Shown here: positions 9,116 to 19,227 of the stretch, piece by piece | How the letters are laid out: every line of letters starts with the position of its first letter | Numbering within the stretch: position 1 is the first letter of the stretch | NCBI GenBank assembly: GCA_017448185.1 | Contig: JAFSLX010000026.1 | Location: 1-41,958, forward strand | DNA: 41,958 bases | From: Bacteroidales bacterium | Lineage (GTDB): Bacteria; Bacteroidota; Bacteroidia; Bacteroidales; P3 | Direction: 5' to 3' | Made by a program: the position numbers and the translations under genes | Notes under the pieces: model-generated | Seen by the model: the letters and a program-made list of their open reading frames with translations, nothing else | The model's database searches: none | Told to the model about the DNA's origin: nothing

Positions 9116-11101
9116 ATGATTATCGACTATCCATGGTACTTTCTGTTGTTCTGCTTGTTGGCGGGTGGCCTGTATGCATGGTGGCTCTATCGGCGTACTC
9201 CTTTTTCTAAGATAGTACGTTGGCTTTTGACGGTACTGCGGTTTCTTGTAGTATCTGTTATAGCTTTCCTTCTGTTGGCTCCAATTTTGCGGCAGAAAGT
9301 ACATGAGCGTCAGCAACCGCGTATTGTGTTAATGCAAGATGTGAGTGGTTCGGTGTCGTCGAGTGCTGATTCGATATTCTCGTTGATGCCGTTATATGAT
9401 GATTTGAAAGATAAATATGAGGTTGAATACCTCACAATGGGTTCCAATGCTGCAACCGATATCGGATCTGCTATCTCTAATATACCAGCAGGGCGTGAGG
9501 TGTCGGCATTGGTACTTGCCTCGGACGGTATCAGCAACCGTGGACCTAATCCAACTTCTGTGACAGAAAAGTTGACCTATCCTATTTATACTGTTGCCTT
9601 GGGTGATACCACTCCACGTCGCGATGCCTCGTTGGGCGAACTACGTTATAACCGGATTGCTTTCCGAGGAAGCGATTTCCCAATAGAAATTACCGTCAAT
9701 GCATCCAAGTTGGCTGGCCGTAGTGCCATGTTGACCGTCAGCAGCGAGGGGAAACAACTTTTTTCGCAGAAGATAAGCTACGATGCCGACCTGTTCAGTC
9801 AGAGTTTTACCACTTCGTTACCTGCGGTTGAGGCTGGATTGAAGCGCTACAACGTGAACCTCACCGTCCTTGATGGCGAGGCGGTGGCCGAGAACAATCG
9901 CCAGACTTTCTATGTGGATGTGATTGACAATCGTCGCAAGGTGGCCATTGTGGCCAATGCACCACACCCCGACCTGTCGGCGTTGAAGCGTTCAATTGAG
10001 AGTAGTGCCAATTATGAAGCAAAACTTTTTTTGGCATCCGACCCTGTCAAGATGGACGACGACTTTAGTTTGGTCATTCTTCACAATTTGCCTTCGTCAG
10101 CACATACTTCATTACCTTTCGAATTGGACAAAATACCACAGGTGTATATTATTGGTGTGCAGACTGACCTTTCTCGATTCAATGCACTGCGTACTGGTTT
10201 GGAAATTGTTTCGAAGGCATCAGGTAAAAGCAATGAGGTGACGGCATTGCATCAGAATCAGTTCTCTTTGTTTCTTTTCGACAATGATGATGCTTCCACC
10301 ATCGAGCAAATGCCGCCGTTGAAATCTCCATTTGGCGAGAGCCGCCAGTCGGCAGGTTTGCAGACGCTTTTCAATGCCCGTCTTGGTAATATTGATATGC
10401 GACAGCCGTTGATTGCAGCAACTGCACAGGGACCTGTACGCAAGGTGTTTGTGTGGGGAGAAGGCTTGTGGCGATGGCGTTTGACGGAATATCAGACACA
10501 CGGCTCCTATCGTGCATTTGACAGGTTAATTTCTCAACTGGTGGGCTTTGCGGCCATGTCACCTTCGCGCGAAAGACTTCAGGTTACGGCCGAGCACTGC
10601 TATATGTCGGGCGAACGTATTGTGCTTGGTGCGCAACTGTACAACGATGCTTACGAATTGTTCAATAATCCTGATGTTATTTTGACACTCGAAGGTGATT
10701 CTATCCGCAAGGCAGAGTATACGTTTGCCCGTACCGGCAATGCTTACAGCTTGCGTTTACCCGATTTGCCAGAGGGCATCTACCGCTACACTGCCTCGAC
10801 ACGTTATGATGGCGAAACTGTGACGGCTTCGGGTTCATTCGCGGTTGAAGTCCTCAATCTCGAACAGCGCAACCTGACTGCTGACCACACCTTGTTACGC
10901 ACGATGAGCACAATGGCTGGCGGTAATCTCTATTATCCTGACCAACTTTCCACGCTCCAATCTGCTCTTTCCTCACTCAAGCCAACCATCTATACCCATA
11001 CCCGTTATGCCGACCTGCTGCATTTGCCTTGGGTGTTGGCTTTGATAATATTATTTTTGGCTGCCGAATGGGTGCTGCGCAGATATCACGGAGAGATATG
11101 A
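9116..11101 (+). CDS. VWA-like membrane protein of unknown function
   Basis: A 661-residue protein. Two hydrophobic helices occupy the first 60 residues (PWYFLLFCLLAGGLYAWWLY and the segment around VVSVIAFLLLAP). A von Willebrand A-like region starts at about residue 70 with DVSGSVSSS, a match to the metal-binding DxSxS motif, and continues to ALVLASDGISNRG. After Ig-like stretches, a third membrane helix lies at about 635-655 (LPWVLALIILFLAAEWVLRR). Bacteroidetes carry many such proteins (BatA-like or glutamine-amidotransferase-fold membrane proteins), but no precise function is assigned. Most of the protein should face the periplasm. It starts 18 nt after the M16 gene and overlaps the flippase start. 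Confidence 0.75.
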   Translation: MIIDYPWYFLLFCLLAGGLYAWWLYRRTPFSKIVRWLLTVLRFLVVSVIAFLLLAPILRQKVHERQQPRIVLMQDVSGSVSSSADSIFSLMPLYDDLKDKYEVEYLTMGSNAATDIGSAISNIPAGREVSALVLASDGISNRGPNPTSVTEKLTYPIYTVALGDTTPRRDASLGELRYNRIAFRGSDFPIEITVNASKLAGRSAMLTVSSEGKQLFSQKISYDADLFSQSFTTSLPAVEAGLKRYNVNLTVLDGEAVAENNRQTFYVDVIDNRRKVAIVANAPHPDLSALKRSIESSANYEAKLFLASDPVKMDDDFSLVILHNLPSSAHTSLPFELDKIPQVYIIGVQTDLSRFNALRTGLEIVSKASGKSNEVTALHQNQFSLFLFDNDDASTIEQMPPLKSPFGESRQSAGLQTLFNARLGNIDMRQPLIAATAQGPVRKVFVWGEGLWRWRLTEYQTHGSYRAFDRLISQLVGFAAMSPSRERLQVTAEHCYMSGERIVLGAQLYNDAYELFNNPDVILTLEGDSIRKAEYTFARTGNAYSLRLPDLPEGIYRYTASTRYDGETVTASGSFAVEVLNLEQRNLTADHTLLRTMSTMAGGNLYYPDQLSTLQSALSSLKPTIYTHTRYADLLHLPWVLALIILFLAAEWVLRRYHGEI

Positions 11102-12387
11102 TGCAGCGTGTCAGACAGATGTTGAAGGGCACGATCGGCGAATTGTCGACGTTGATCACCGGCAATGCTCTTGCCCAAGCAATTGCATTGGTGGCCTATT
11201 TCATTCTTACCCGTATCTATGCGCCCGAGGACATCAGCCTGTACAACATTTTCTACTCCTATATTGATGTGCTGGTTATCCTTTCCACCTGTCGGCTTGA
11301 GCAGGCGACAGTGGTGGCCGACAATGACCGTGAGGCCGCATCGGTAGCCCGTCTGGCATTGCGTATAAATGCCATGCTTTCCGTGCTGCTTGTGCTTGCC
11401 ATTTTGGCCATGTGTCTCTCGGGCTGGTTGCCTGGTACCCTTGCCCAGTTGGGCTGGATAGCAATGCTCATTCCGCCAGTGGTCTTTTTCAGTGGTACCT
11501 CAAGGGTTTACAGCGATTTGTTCAACCGCATCCATCGTTACGGGCAGATTTCACTCTCTTCGATGGTCAATTCTGGTTCGGGTGCAGTAGGCAAGATACT
11601 TTTGGGTCTTGTAGGTATGCACAATGTAGGTATGCCGCTCGGCACGGTTGTGGGGCAAGCGGCGGCCAATATCAACTATCGCCTCTCATTGCACCAAACA
11701 GGCCTCCTTTCGACCAACAAGCATTCAGGAAAAAGGCAGCGCAGTGCACTGCTTCGCAAGTATCGTCGCTATCCACAGTATGTCACCACCAAGGAATTTG
11801 TTTCCAGCTTTTCGGCCAATCTGCCGTTCCTGTGGTTGGCGGCTTGGTTCGATCGTGCCGAGGTGGGGCTTTTTGCTTTGGCTTTGACTTTCACCTTCCA
11901 ACCCACCAATCTCGTTAGTTCGGCTTTTGAACGAGTCCTTTTCGCCCGTTCGTCCGAACGGGTAAACAGGCACGAAAGCCTGTGGCCGATGCTTAGACGT
12001 TTCTTTTTGACACTCTGTGTTATAGCATTGCCACTTGGTGTAGTGGCATGGCTAATAGCAGAGCCCGTCTTCACCTTCTGTTTCGGAGGGCGATGGACGG
12101 GCTGTGGTATCTATGTTCAAGCGTTGCTGCCTTGGATTGTGTTGCGCTTTCTTGCCATGTCGTTCACTTTCGTGTCCAACATCTTTTCCACTCAGCGCTA
12201 CGAATTATATATCAGTCTCGCTTTGTTACTGTTGCGCGTGGCAGTTATCGCGGTTGGCATCAATCTTGGCAACTTCTTGACGGCTATCCGCCTTTTTGCT
12301 GCAGTATCGGCGTTGGCCAGTGCGGTACAGTTGGTTTGGTACTTGTGGCAGGTGCACCGATACGAAACGCAAGTTATTGAGCGTTGA
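11098..12387 (+). CDS. Lipopolysaccharide biosynthesis flippase (Wzx/MATE-like)
   Basis: A 429-residue protein with about 12 hydrophobic segments and the N-terminal pattern of polysaccharide flippases (GELSTLITGNALAQAIALVA, then RIYAPEDISLYN). The ATG at 11098 overlaps the preceding stop by 4 nt (ATGA); the adjacent ATG at 11101 is equally possible. An in-frame ATG-like start at 11029 would add 23 residues lying inside the previous gene and was rejected. The family moves lipid-linked oligosaccharides across the inner membrane. With the O-antigen ligase-like gene in the same operon it supports a role in surface glycan assembly. The last 14 nt overlap the 3' end of the opposite-strand lipoprotein gene. 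Confidence 0.88.
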   Translation: MMQRVRQMLKGTIGELSTLITGNALAQAIALVAYFILTRIYAPEDISLYNIFYSYIDVLVILSTCRLEQATVVADNDREAASVARLALRINAMLSVLLVLAILAMCLSGWLPGTLAQLGWIAMLIPPVVFFSGTSRVYSDLFNRIHRYGQISLSSMVNSGSGAVGKILLGLVGMHNVGMPLGTVVGQAAANINYRLSLHQTGLLSTNKHSGKRQRSALLRKYRRYPQYVTTKEFVSSFSANLPFLWLAAWFDRAEVGLFALALTFTFQPTNLVSSAFERVLFARSSERVNRHESLWPMLRRFFLTLCVIALPLGVVAWLIAEPVFTFCFGGRWTGCGIYVQALLPWIVLRFLAMSFTFVSNIFSTQRYELYISLALLLLRVAVIAVGINLGNFLTAIRLFAAVSALASAVQLVWYLWQVHRYETQVIER

Positions 12388-12877
12388 CGTTAATGAGCAT
12401 TACCTGCGGGTCGGACATCGAAGTGCCTTTGCCAATAGTGACACGGTACACTGTCTTGGAAGTGACGTTCGACGGGAAATAGTCGAGTTTGATCATCATG
12501 TTCTGGTTGATGCCGGGCACCAGCGTAAACGGGTCGGAAACCCAGGGGCAGGAACCGTTTTTGCAAGTGGCACCGTAGCAAATCATTAGGTCGTTAAGTG
12601 CTTCGGGACCTTCCACTTTTTCCACCTTCATCACAGACGACAGCTCTTCACTGGTCTTGTTTTCAATCAAGAACTCCACTGTGGCAAAATCGTTTCGTAC
12701 CTCATCACCAGTGGGGTGGAAATCAATGGTTTGGTTTGGTTCAATGGTTTGGCCCTGATAGACGAAGGCATACGACTTCGATGCAGAGGTAGTGTTATCC
12801 TCTTTCTTGCATGATACCAAGCCTATCATGGCAGTGCAAATGGCCGCAACGGCCACATACTTGAAAATGTTTTTCAT
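12374..12877 (-). CDS. Putative lipoprotein with Ig-like fold, function unknown
   Basis: A 167-residue protein with a lipoprotein signal ending in the lipobox LVSC (Cys23), so it should be acylated and membrane anchored. After a short Ser/Thr-rich stretch, the rest is a beta-rich domain with a Cys cluster (CYGATCKNGSC) and a C-terminal strand VMLINVNA, reminiscent of the small Ig-like proteins of Bacteroidales. I do not recognise a named family. It starts 32 nt after lepA on the same strand and may be cotranscribed with it. Its stop codon lies inside the last codons of the convergent flippase gene. Confidence 0.75.
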   Translation of the reverse strand: MKNIFKYVAVAAICTAMIGLVSCKKEDNTTSASKSYAFVYQGQTIEPNQTIDFHPTGDEVRNDFATVEFLIENKTSEELSSVMKVEKVEGPEALNDLMICYGATCKNGSCPWVSDPFTLVPGINQNMMIKLDYFPSNVTSKTVYRVTIGKGTSMSDPQVMLINVNAQ

Positions 12878-12909
12878 AATGTTTTATTATTTAACTTTTT
12901 TACTTTTCG

Positions 12910-14685
12910 TTAATCCAGTTTCAGTACAGCGAGGAATGCACTCTGCGGCACTTCGACATTGCCCACCTGACGCATACGCTTTTTGCCTTCCTTCTGTTTC
13001 TCGAGCAGTTTTCGCTTACGTGTGATATCGCCTCCGTAACACTTGGCTGTCACATCTTTGCGCACCTGTCGAACCGTCTCGCGGGCAATAATCTTGCTGC
13101 CGATGGCGGCTTGGATGGCCACGTCGAACTGCTGGCGTGGTATCAGGTCTTTCAGTTTTTCGCACATCTTGCGACCAATGGGGTAGGCATTGTCCACGTA
13201 TGTCAGCGTGCTCAATGCGTCGACGGGGTCGCCGTTGAGCAGTATCTCCAGTTTCACCAGCTTCGAGGGCTGGTAGCCGTTGATGTAGTAATCAAACGAG
13301 GCATAACCCTTCGAAATGCTTTTCAGTTTGTCGTAGAAGTCAAACACCACCTCGCCGAGCGGCAGGTCAAAGGTGATTTCAATTCGGTCGGTAGTCAGGT
13401 AGTTCTGGTTCTTCAGCTGTCCGCGCTTGTCCATGCACAACTTGATGACCGGCCCGATAAAATCGGCCTTGGTAATGATTTGTGCATGAATATAGGGCTC
13501 ATATACTTCGCTGATATTGTTTGGCTCGGGCATTCCCGAGGGATTGTACACGTCAATCTCACTGCCGTTGGTCAGCTTCACCTTGTACTGTACGTTGGGC
13601 ACCGTGGTAATCACGTCCATGTTGAACTCGCGCGTTAGGCGTTCTTGCACAATTTCCATGTGCAATAGGCCAAGGAATCCGCAGCGGAAACCGAAACCCA
13701 AGGCCAGTGAGCTTTCGGGCTCAAAAGTGAGACTTGCGTCGTTGAGCTGCAGCTTTTCCAATGAGGCGCGCAGCTCTTCATAGTCGTCGGTGTCCACAGG
13801 ATACACACCGGCGAAGACCATCGGCTTCACGGCCTCGAAGCCCTCGATGGGCTTCTCGCAGGGGGCGTTGACGTGTGTAATGGTATCGCCCACGCGCACC
13901 TCTTTCGATGTCTTGATACCGCTGATGATATATCCTACATTACCGGCGCTCAGCTGTTTGCATGGTTCCATGTTCAGGCGCAGCACGCCCACCTCGTCGG
14001 CATCGTATTCCTTGCCGGTCGAGTAGAACTTTACATGGTCGCCCGTTTTCAGCGTGCCGTTCATGATGCGGAAGTAGCTGATAATGCCGCGGAAAGGATT
14101 GAATACCGAGTCGAATACCAAGGCTTGCAGCGGTGCATTGGGGTCGCCCTCTGGAGCAGGAATACGGTCGACAATGGCATCCAGTATTTCGGGCACACCC
14201 ATGCCCGTCTTGGCCGAACAGCGCAGAATCTCGTCGGGCGAACAGCCCAGCAGGTCGACAATCTCGTCGGCCACCTCTTCAGGCATCGCACTGTCGAGGT
14301 CTATCTTGTTCATCACCGGGATAATCTCCAGGTCGTTCTCCAGCGCCAAATAAAGGTTTGATATGGTTTGGGCCTGAATACCTTGCGTAGCATCCACTAC
14401 CAGCAGTGCCCCCTCGCAGGCGGCAATGGCACGGCTCACCTCGTAGCTGAAGTCCACATGGCCCGGCGTGTCAATCAGGTTTAAGACATAGTCCTTGTAG
14501 TTCATCTGGATGGCGTGGCTTTTGATAGTGATGCCACGCTCCTTCTCGAGGTCCATATCGTCGAGTACCTGGTCTTGCATTTCGCGCTGCGAGACGGTGT
14601 TCGTCACCTCCAGCAGACGGTCGGCCAGCGTGCTCTTACCGTGGTCAATATGAGCTATTATACAGAAATTGCGTATATTTTTCAT
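12910..14685 (-). CDS. lepA: Elongation factor 4 (LepA), ribosome back-translocating GTPase
   Basis: The 591-residue protein starts [21 protein letters not shown]-domain motifs are intact: AHIDHGKST (P-loop), the switch region [19 protein letters not shown] and SAKTG. Domain II, the EF-G-like domains and the LepA-specific C-terminal domain ([21 protein letters not shown]) follow at the expected places, and the length is normal. EF4 binds stalled or mistranslocated ribosomes in the cytoplasm. A promoter with good -7 and -33 boxes lies so close upstream that the mRNA may have almost no leader. The lipoprotein gene at 12374-12877 lies downstream. Confidence 0.98.
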   Translation of the reverse strand: MKNIRNFCIIAHIDHGKSTLADRLLEVTNTVSQREMQDQVLDDMDLEKERGITIKSHAIQMNYKDYVLNLIDTPGHVDFSYEVSRAIAACEGALLVVDATQGIQAQTISNLYLALENDLEIIPVMNKIDLDSAMPEEVADEIVDLLGCSPDEILRCSAKTGMGVPEILDAIVDRIPAPEGDPNAPLQALVFDSVFNPFRGIISYFRIMNGTLKTGDHVKFYSTGKEYDADEVGVLRLNMEPCKQLSAGNVGYIISGIKTSKEVRVGDTITHVNAPCEKPIEGFEAVKPMVFAGVYPVDTDDYEELRASLEKLQLNDASLTFEPESSLALGFGFRCGFLGLLHMEIVQERLTREFNMDVITTVPNVQYKVKLTNGSEIDVYNPSGMPEPNNISEVYEPYIHAQIITKADFIGPVIKLCMDKRGQLKNQNYLTTDRIEITFDLPLGEVVFDFYDKLKSISKGYASFDYYINGYQPSKLVKLEILLNGDPVDALSTLTYVDNAYPIGRKMCEKLKDLIPRQQFDVAIQAAIGSKIIARETVRQVRKDVTAKCYGGDITRKRKLLEKQKEGKKRMRQVGNVEVPQSAFLAVLKLD

Positions 14686-14690
14686 CGGTG

Positions 14691-14721
14691 CAAAATTACA
14701 ACATTTTCCCGAATACGCAAA
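14691..14721 (-). promoter_or_regulatory. Bacteroidetes-type promoter of lepA
   Basis: Read on the - strand: TTTG (+ positions 14718-14721), a 19-bp spacer, then TAATTTTG (14691-14698). This fits the Bacteroidetes sigma-ABfr consensus TTTG-N19-21-TAnnTTTG. The -7 box ends only 5 nt before the lepA start codon, so transcription would begin at or next to the ATG. Confidence 0.7.
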
Positions 14722-14774
14722 AAACTTTTTTCCTCGCAGATGGCATACTGGACACGTGGCTTTTTTTCTCTGTT

Positions 14775-17700
14775 TTATCTTACCACGACTATTTTTCTTG
14801 CAGGATAGTTGCCCACTTTGATGAGGTAGGCTCCCGAGGCAGGGGCATCGAAGTGGAGGGTACTGTAGTCACTTTGCTTGGTGGCCAGCATGCGGCCGGT
14901 GACATCATACAGCGTTACGCGCTGCTGCTCGGCTCCTTCGACCATAATCTGAAGGCCGTTGGCTGAGACACTGTAGTTCAAGGTCACCACTTCGTCGATG
15001 CCGACAGAATCATTGATATACACCGTGTCATGGACATAAACGGTGTCGAAGAAGTAGAGCGTATCCCACAGGTAGAGCGTGTCGGTCAGGTAGTTGTCGA
15101 CGATGAGCGTGTCAATCAGCGTAACTACCGTCGTGTCGTAGATGTATTCTGTGTTGACCACGGTGTCAGTCTGGTAAACGTATTCGATGTTGGTCACGGT
15201 GTCAGTTAGGTATACATACTCGTACTCGGTTGTGACCACGGTATCGGTCTGGATGATGTATTCGGTATTGATGATTGTATCGTAGATGTAGTTGTCCACC
15301 AAGGTGGTGTCGTGGATATACTCGGTCAGGATGAGCGTATCAACACCGACAAAGGTGGTGTCGTGTACGTATTCCGTTACGGTCAATGTGTCGTAAATGA
15401 AATACGGCACATCGACAAATGTGGTGTCGTGGAGGGTGGTGGTATCGTGTACGAACTGTGTCACGGTCAACGTATCGTAAATAGTGGTGGTGTCATGGAT
15501 ATAGACATTGACGTAGGTGGTGGTGTTGATTATGGTGGTGTCGTGCACGGGGTAGGGCACATCGATGTAGAGCGAGTCGTATACAATTGTGGTATCGTGC
15601 ACATATTCTGTGAAGGTTAAAGTGTCGTAGATGGTCGTGGTATCGTGCACAGGGTAGAACACATCGACAAAGGTGGTGTCGTGAATGGTGGTAGTATCGT
15701 GGATGTAGACATCGATGTAAGCGGTATCGTACACAATCACATCAACATAGTTGGTCACGTAGACCACCGTGGTGTCGTGGACGGGGTAGGGTACGTTGAC
15801 GTTGACATACGAGGTGTCGTGGATGTAGACAATGCCCGCTCCCTGCTGAAGGGTGGCCTGATAGGTGACGTTGGAGGAAACGGTTACCTGACGGGGATTG
15901 GAAGTGTTGCCGTCGTTCCACTGCACAAACTGGTAGCCAGATTGAGGATAGACACCGATGGTGGTTGTCGTGCCTTGGCGATAGGTGCCTGCACCGGTGG
16001 TGGTGCCATGCGAGGCGGTGACATTGACTATGTACTGCGGCAATGGGCGAGGCAGACGCACATCGTCAATCCAAGCGCAGTCGGAACCGTTGCTCACGCT
16101 GCCGTCTTTCTGATAGGTGAATTTAAGCGTGTGATCTCCTGCAGTGACAGAATAGCTGACGAGGGTCCAATCAACAGTGCCCGAGGCTTCCATCATCTGG
16201 ACGTTGTCGATATAGAAATGGAACTTGTCGTAGTTGTTTTCAGACGAAACACGGTAGTAGAAACTCACGGTGTCTGTGTTGGTTGCATTGATGTTGATGG
16301 TGAGTTCGGAGGTTTGGCTGTGGGTAATCGATGACGAGGAACGTGCGCTGTAGTTGCCGTCGACGGCATCGCCACTCACAATTTCCCATGGGAGGGTGCC
16401 TTGCTGCCAATCGGAGCCGAACTGGCCGTTCTCGAACGAGTCGCCGTAAGGAACGCCGACACGCACACTGATACTGAGGGTGGTTGGCGTGCTGCTGCCG
16501 GTCCAGGTGGCCGAGGCTCCGATGGTGGCATACGAGCCGTCGGCATTGGCGCTGACGGTTGCGTTAAAGGTGCGTGTCACCGTGTCGCCGGGGGCAATGG
16601 TGGGTATCGTGATGCTGGTGCTGCCGAGGGTCAGCAAGGAACTGCTACAGCTCAGGGCGACTGCCACGTTGTTGGCGGCGGCGGTGCCGAGGTTGGTCAG
16701 TTTGATTCTGAACTGTACGGTGGAACCGGCATCGAGCGTTGAAAGCGGCTCAATCGACACAATCTGGGGATAAGAGCCCGAGGCAGGCAGGACGGTGAAC
16801 GTCTGGTAGGCAGGCTGGTACTGCTGTGCCGTGGCCACCACTTCGTAGTTGCCCACCGTCATCGGGGTCAGGGTGATGGTGGCGTTTCCCGACGCATCGG
16901 CAAAGGCGGCACCCATCACGGTACGGTTCGAGGTGTTGGTCACGCCCACATAGGCGTAAGGAGCGGCAGTTACCGTCATGGTAGTGGAGCCTACCACAGG
17001 GGTCGACTGTAAGGTGAGGGTCATCGGCGATGCCTGTGTGAGGTAGGGCATCAACGACGGGTCGCCCATCAGGTGGTAAATCTCCCAGTAGTAGTATTTC
17101 ATGCTGGAACTCGACGAGGAACTTTCCACCGCCGTGTTGCCGAACATCACAATCGAGCCTTGCGATGTGGCCCAAGCCGACTGTGCCTCGCCGTGGGTGT
17201 GGAATGCACGGTCGTATACACCAAGGTTGTTGCTGTTGTAGGCCATCGTCATCGAGGGACCGATGCCTGTGCGGACTCCCACTGCCCAGTAGAAGTCCTC
17301 GCTCCAGTAGGTGCTGTTGCTACCGCCGATATAGCCTACGGCACCGCAATAGTTGCCCTTGCGGAGCACCGACTCGCCAAGACAGGTCGAGGTCTCGAAC
17401 TTGTTGGTCAGACAGCAGTTGCCAATCATGATGCCGAACTTTTGGGTGTTGGTCATCGCGGCGGCATGCGAGGTGGTGAAGTTGGGTGTGCCCCAGCTGG
17501 TGGCGCTGCCGTGGGCAGAATAGTTTATCCAGCCGGCACCGGCATTGTAACAGTCGCGCACGGTGGCCGAGTTGGACGAAGCGCTGCTGCCTACGGTCAC
17601 GTTGCTGCCCGTGGGCACGATAGAGGTGTTGTTCTTAAAGTATTGCACTTGGCTGAAGCCGTGGGCACCGTTGACATAGTTGGTGATGGCATAGTCCATA

Positions 17701-18869
17701 GCGGGGTCGGCATGGGTGTAGCCGTGGTCGCCTTCGCTGCCACCGTCCACACCGGCCACCATGACGGCGCGGTTGAGGAAGCTCGGGTCGGCGAAGGTGT
17801 ACTGCTCGTACATCAGCGTCTTCTCAATCTGAGGGGTCAGCTGCGAACCGGTCTGGGCCGAGAAACGGCCTGTGTAACAGTCGGGAATGTGGTCGCCTGT
17901 GGTCCAGGTGGTATAGTAGAGGTCGGTGATGTGGTCGCTCGAAGGTGAGCTGTTCTGTGCTGCAAAGGCGGGAATCTGGTCGTGGTCGCCCACGATGAGC
18001 AGGTAGGTAGGTGCCGGATTGGCCGCTGTGGCGTTGTTGTACTGGCTCTTTACATAGGCGGCGATGGCCGTATTGGTGGTGCCCACGCCGGCATCGTCGG
18101 TATACACGATGGTGGTGATGAATCCTTTGCGGCGTTTCCAGTTGACAAACGAATCCAGCTGGCCTCGGAACATGCTGTGGGCCACAATGAGGTAGCGTAT
18201 CGGCGCTGCGTTACGCACGCTCTTGGGGTAGAGGTTGTTCATCACCATGGCACCACTGGCAAAAGCGGGTGAATGATAGCGTTCGAACATGGCAAGGGTG
18301 CCCTCCTGGTCGGCATTCTGGTAGACCACGGTCACCGTGGCCTTGCGGCACACCACCAATTGCCCCTTCACAGGATTGTAGCTTACCGGCGAGAACTGCA
18401 GGCGCGCCAGATTGCGGTCGCGGGCTATGCCCACCTGTTCCACGTTGGCCAACGGTGCGGCACTGAAAAACGCGTCTGTGCTGTATATTTTAGCATCCAT
18501 CTGCAGCGTGTGCGGACCCATGTCCGACTTGCTGCGCGATGGCTGCAGCGGCATCACTTCGGGGCCTTGCAGGCTGATGGTGTCGTATTCCTGACCGCTC
18601 ACTTCCACCGCAAAACCATTGCAGAGAGGCACTTCGATAAGGGCCGAAAAGGTGGGCAGCTCAGGAGCGCCAACCTGCGACGAGGGCATCATCCCCGTCA
18701 GGTTCAACTGTGTGAATTCATGTCCATCGATTACGGTCTTGCTCACCTGAAGGCTACCAGTGGTGAAACTGACCTGCAGCTGTTGGAAATTGTCCTCGAC
18801 AATCTCCTGCGCCTGTGAGGCAAAAAAGGCTGTCAAACAAATGACGAAAGTTAATACTCTCTTTTTCAT
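14775..18869 (-). CDS. C25 (gingipain) family cysteine protease with long Asp/Thr-rich linker and T9SS sorting domain
   Basis: A 1364-residue protein; the ATG at 18869 gives the signal peptide [22 protein letters not shown]25 propeptide-like region (about 25-215) is followed by the caspase-like catalytic domain (about 230-640). Its dyad is visible: His453 in SAHGSATSW and Cys486 in [10 protein letters not shown], 33 residues apart as in RgpB, plus [11 protein letters not shown]. Ig-like domains, a jelly-roll-type segment (DDVRLPRP) and a short [12 protein letters not shown] module precede a linker of about 275 residues made of HDTT, YDT and TDTV repeats. The C-terminus is a T9SS sorting domain (LYDVTGRML, ending ARKIVVVR). 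It should be a secreted surface protease; Arg or Lys preference is not readable. It is probably not the sortase PorU because it carries its own sorting domain. Confidence 0.92.
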   Translation of the reverse strand: MKKRVLTFVICLTAFFASQAQEIVEDNFQQLQVSFTTGSLQVSKTVIDGHEFTQLNLTGMMPSSQVGAPELPTFSALIEVPLCNGFAVEVSGQEYDTISLQGPEVMPLQPSRSKSDMGPHTLQMDAKIYSTDAFFSAAPLANVEQVGIARDRNLARLQFSPVSYNPVKGQLVVCRKATVTVVYQNADQEGTLAMFERYHSPAFASGAMVMNNLYPKSVRNAAPIRYLIVAHSMFRGQLDSFVNWKRRKGFITTIVYTDDAGVGTTNTAIAAYVKSQYNNATAANPAPTYLLIVGDHDQIPAFAAQNSSPSSDHITDLYYTTWTTGDHIPDCYTGRFSAQTGSQLTPQIEKTLMYEQYTFADPSFLNRAVMVAGVDGGSEGDHGYTHADPAMDYAITNYVNGAHGFSQVQYFKNNTSIVPTGSNVTVGSSASSNSATVRDCYNAGAGWINYSAHGSATSWGTPNFTTSHAAAMTNTQKFGIMIGNCCLTNKFETSTCLGESVLRKGNYCGAVGYIGGSNSTYWSEDFYWAVGVRTGIGPSMTMAYNSNNLGVYDRAFHTHGEAQSAWATSQGSIVMFGNTAVESSSSSSSMKYYYWEIYHLMGDPSLMPYLTQASPMTLTLQSTPVVGSTTMTVTAAPYAYVGVTNTSNRTVMGAAFADASGNATITLTPMTVGNYEVVATAQQYQPAYQTFTVLPASGSYPQIVSIEPLSTLDAGSTVQFRIKLTNLGTAAANNVAVALSCSSSLLTLGSTSITIPTIAPGDTVTRTFNATVSANADGSYATIGASATWTGSSTPTTLSISVRVGVPYGDSFENGQFGSDWQQGTLPWEIVSGDAVDGNYSARSSSSITHSQTSELTININATNTDTVSFYYRVSSENNYDKFHFYIDNVQMMEASGTVDWTLVSYSVTAGDHTLKFTYQKDGSVSNGSDCAWIDDVRLPRPLPQYIVNVTASHGTTTGAGTYRQGTTTTIGVYPQSGYQFVQWNDGNTSNPRQVTVSSNVTYQATLQQGAGIVYIHDTSYVNVNVPYPVHDTTVVYVTNYVDVIVYDTAYIDVYIHDTTTIHDTTFVDVFYPVHDTTTIYDTLTFTEYVHDTTIVYDSLYIDVPYPVHDTTIINTTTYVNVYIHDTTTIYDTLTVTQFVHDTTTLHDTTFVDVPYFIYDTLTVTEYVHDTTFVGVDTLILTEYIHDTTLVDNYIYDTIINTEYIIQTDTVVTTEYEYVYLTDTVTNIEYVYQTDTVVNTEYIYDTTVVTLIDTLIVDNYLTDTLYLWDTLYFFDTVYVHDTVYINDSVGIDEVVTLNYSVSANGLQIMVEGAEQQRVTLYDVTGRMLATKQSDYSTLHFDAPASGAYLIKVGNYPARKIVVVR
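15000..15835 (-). repeat. Low-complexity Asp/Thr/Tyr repeat region inside the C25 protease
   Basis: About 275 codons encode imperfect repeats such as [21 protein letters not shown] and [11 protein letters not shown]. Repeat length is irregular (11-28 residues), with HDT, YDT or TDT at the core, and copies are diverged at DNA level. The region sits between the last folded domain and the sorting domain, so it is best read as a wall-spanning or spacer stalk. The regular acidic residues could bind cations, but that is inference. Confidence 0.85.
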
Positions 18870-18906
18870 TGTAAAAGGATAAGTGTATATATGCTTTTTA
18901 AAAGTG

Positions 18907-18914
18907 CAAATATA
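18907..18914 (-). promoter_or_regulatory. Candidate -7 box of the C25 protease gene
   Basis: TATATTTG (- strand) fits TAnnTTTG and is followed by the usual CA. It lies 37 nt upstream of the start codon. No clear TTTG is found at the -33 position, so only the -7 box supports it. Confidence 0.5.
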
Positions 18915-18960
18915 CAAAAAATCCTTTATGGTTTATAAAAAAAATGATTATCAGCAAGAT

Positions 18961-19003
18961 TTTCACCCCCGTCCCAACACACATCGTTGGGGTGGGGGTG
19001 AAA
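18961..19003 (-). terminator. Strong GC-rich hairpin downstream of the sorting-domain remnant
   Basis: An 18-bp stem with two mismatches (arms TTTCACCCCCGTCCCAAC and GTTGGGGTGGGGGTGAAA) with a 7-nt loop lies 49-91 nt past the stop codon of the truncated sorting domain. On the - strand it is followed within about 20 nt by a run of seven or more T. It is probably a terminator kept from the former gene; it also insulates the C25 protease promoter from read-through. Confidence 0.65.
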
Positions 19004-19052
19004 CCATTGTTTTCTATTAAACGGAAACTCCTGACGGAGTATTCTTCTTCTC

Positions 19053-19196
19053 CTACCTCACCACCACAATCTTCCTTGCCGGATGGTGGCCGACCTTGAT
19101 CAGGTAGGCACCCGAGGCCGCCACGTCGAACCTTATCGTGCCCATGTCGTTCCTCTTCACGGCCAGCACGCGTCCGTTCACGTCGTACAGCGCCGT
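19053..19196 (-). pseudogene. Decapitated T9SS sorting domain (remnant of a secreted-protein gene)
   Basis: The frame encodes ALYDVNGRVLAV, then [18 protein letters not shown], ending [10 protein letters not shown] and a stop. This is the last two thirds of a T9SS type A sorting domain and closely resembles the end of the C25 protease at 14775-18869 (both end ARKIVVVR). Nothing upstream resembles a cargo domain. The frame continues only to a GTG at 19241 through an AT-rich stretch that looks like promoter/leader DNA, with a TATTTTTG box at 19220-19227. A small palindrome, GTTTCG-CAGC-CGAAAC (19197-19212), marks the join. The simplest reading is a deletion that removed signal peptide and cargo. 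It is unlikely to be functional. Confidence 0.75.
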
Positions 19197-19219
19197 GTTT
19201 CGCAGCCGAAACGACGTTG

Positions 19220-19227
19220 CAAAAATA
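19220..19227 (-). promoter_or_regulatory. Orphan -7 box left upstream of the sorting-domain remnant
   Basis: TATTTTTG followed by CA (- strand) fits the Bacteroidetes -7 consensus. It lies only 23 nt from the first codon of the truncated sorting domain, with no gene start between. It may be the promoter of the deleted gene. Confidence 0.4.

Noticed and set aside
15312-16334. Long + strand frames over the C25 protease
   Set aside because: They are mirror frames of the Asp/Thr repeat region and have repetitive Val/Asp/Gly composition without family features.
14775-18869. Calling either C25 protease PorU, the T9SS sortase
   Set aside because: Both carry their own C-terminal sorting domains with cargo-like ends; no PorV or other por genes are adjacent to support the sortase assignment.
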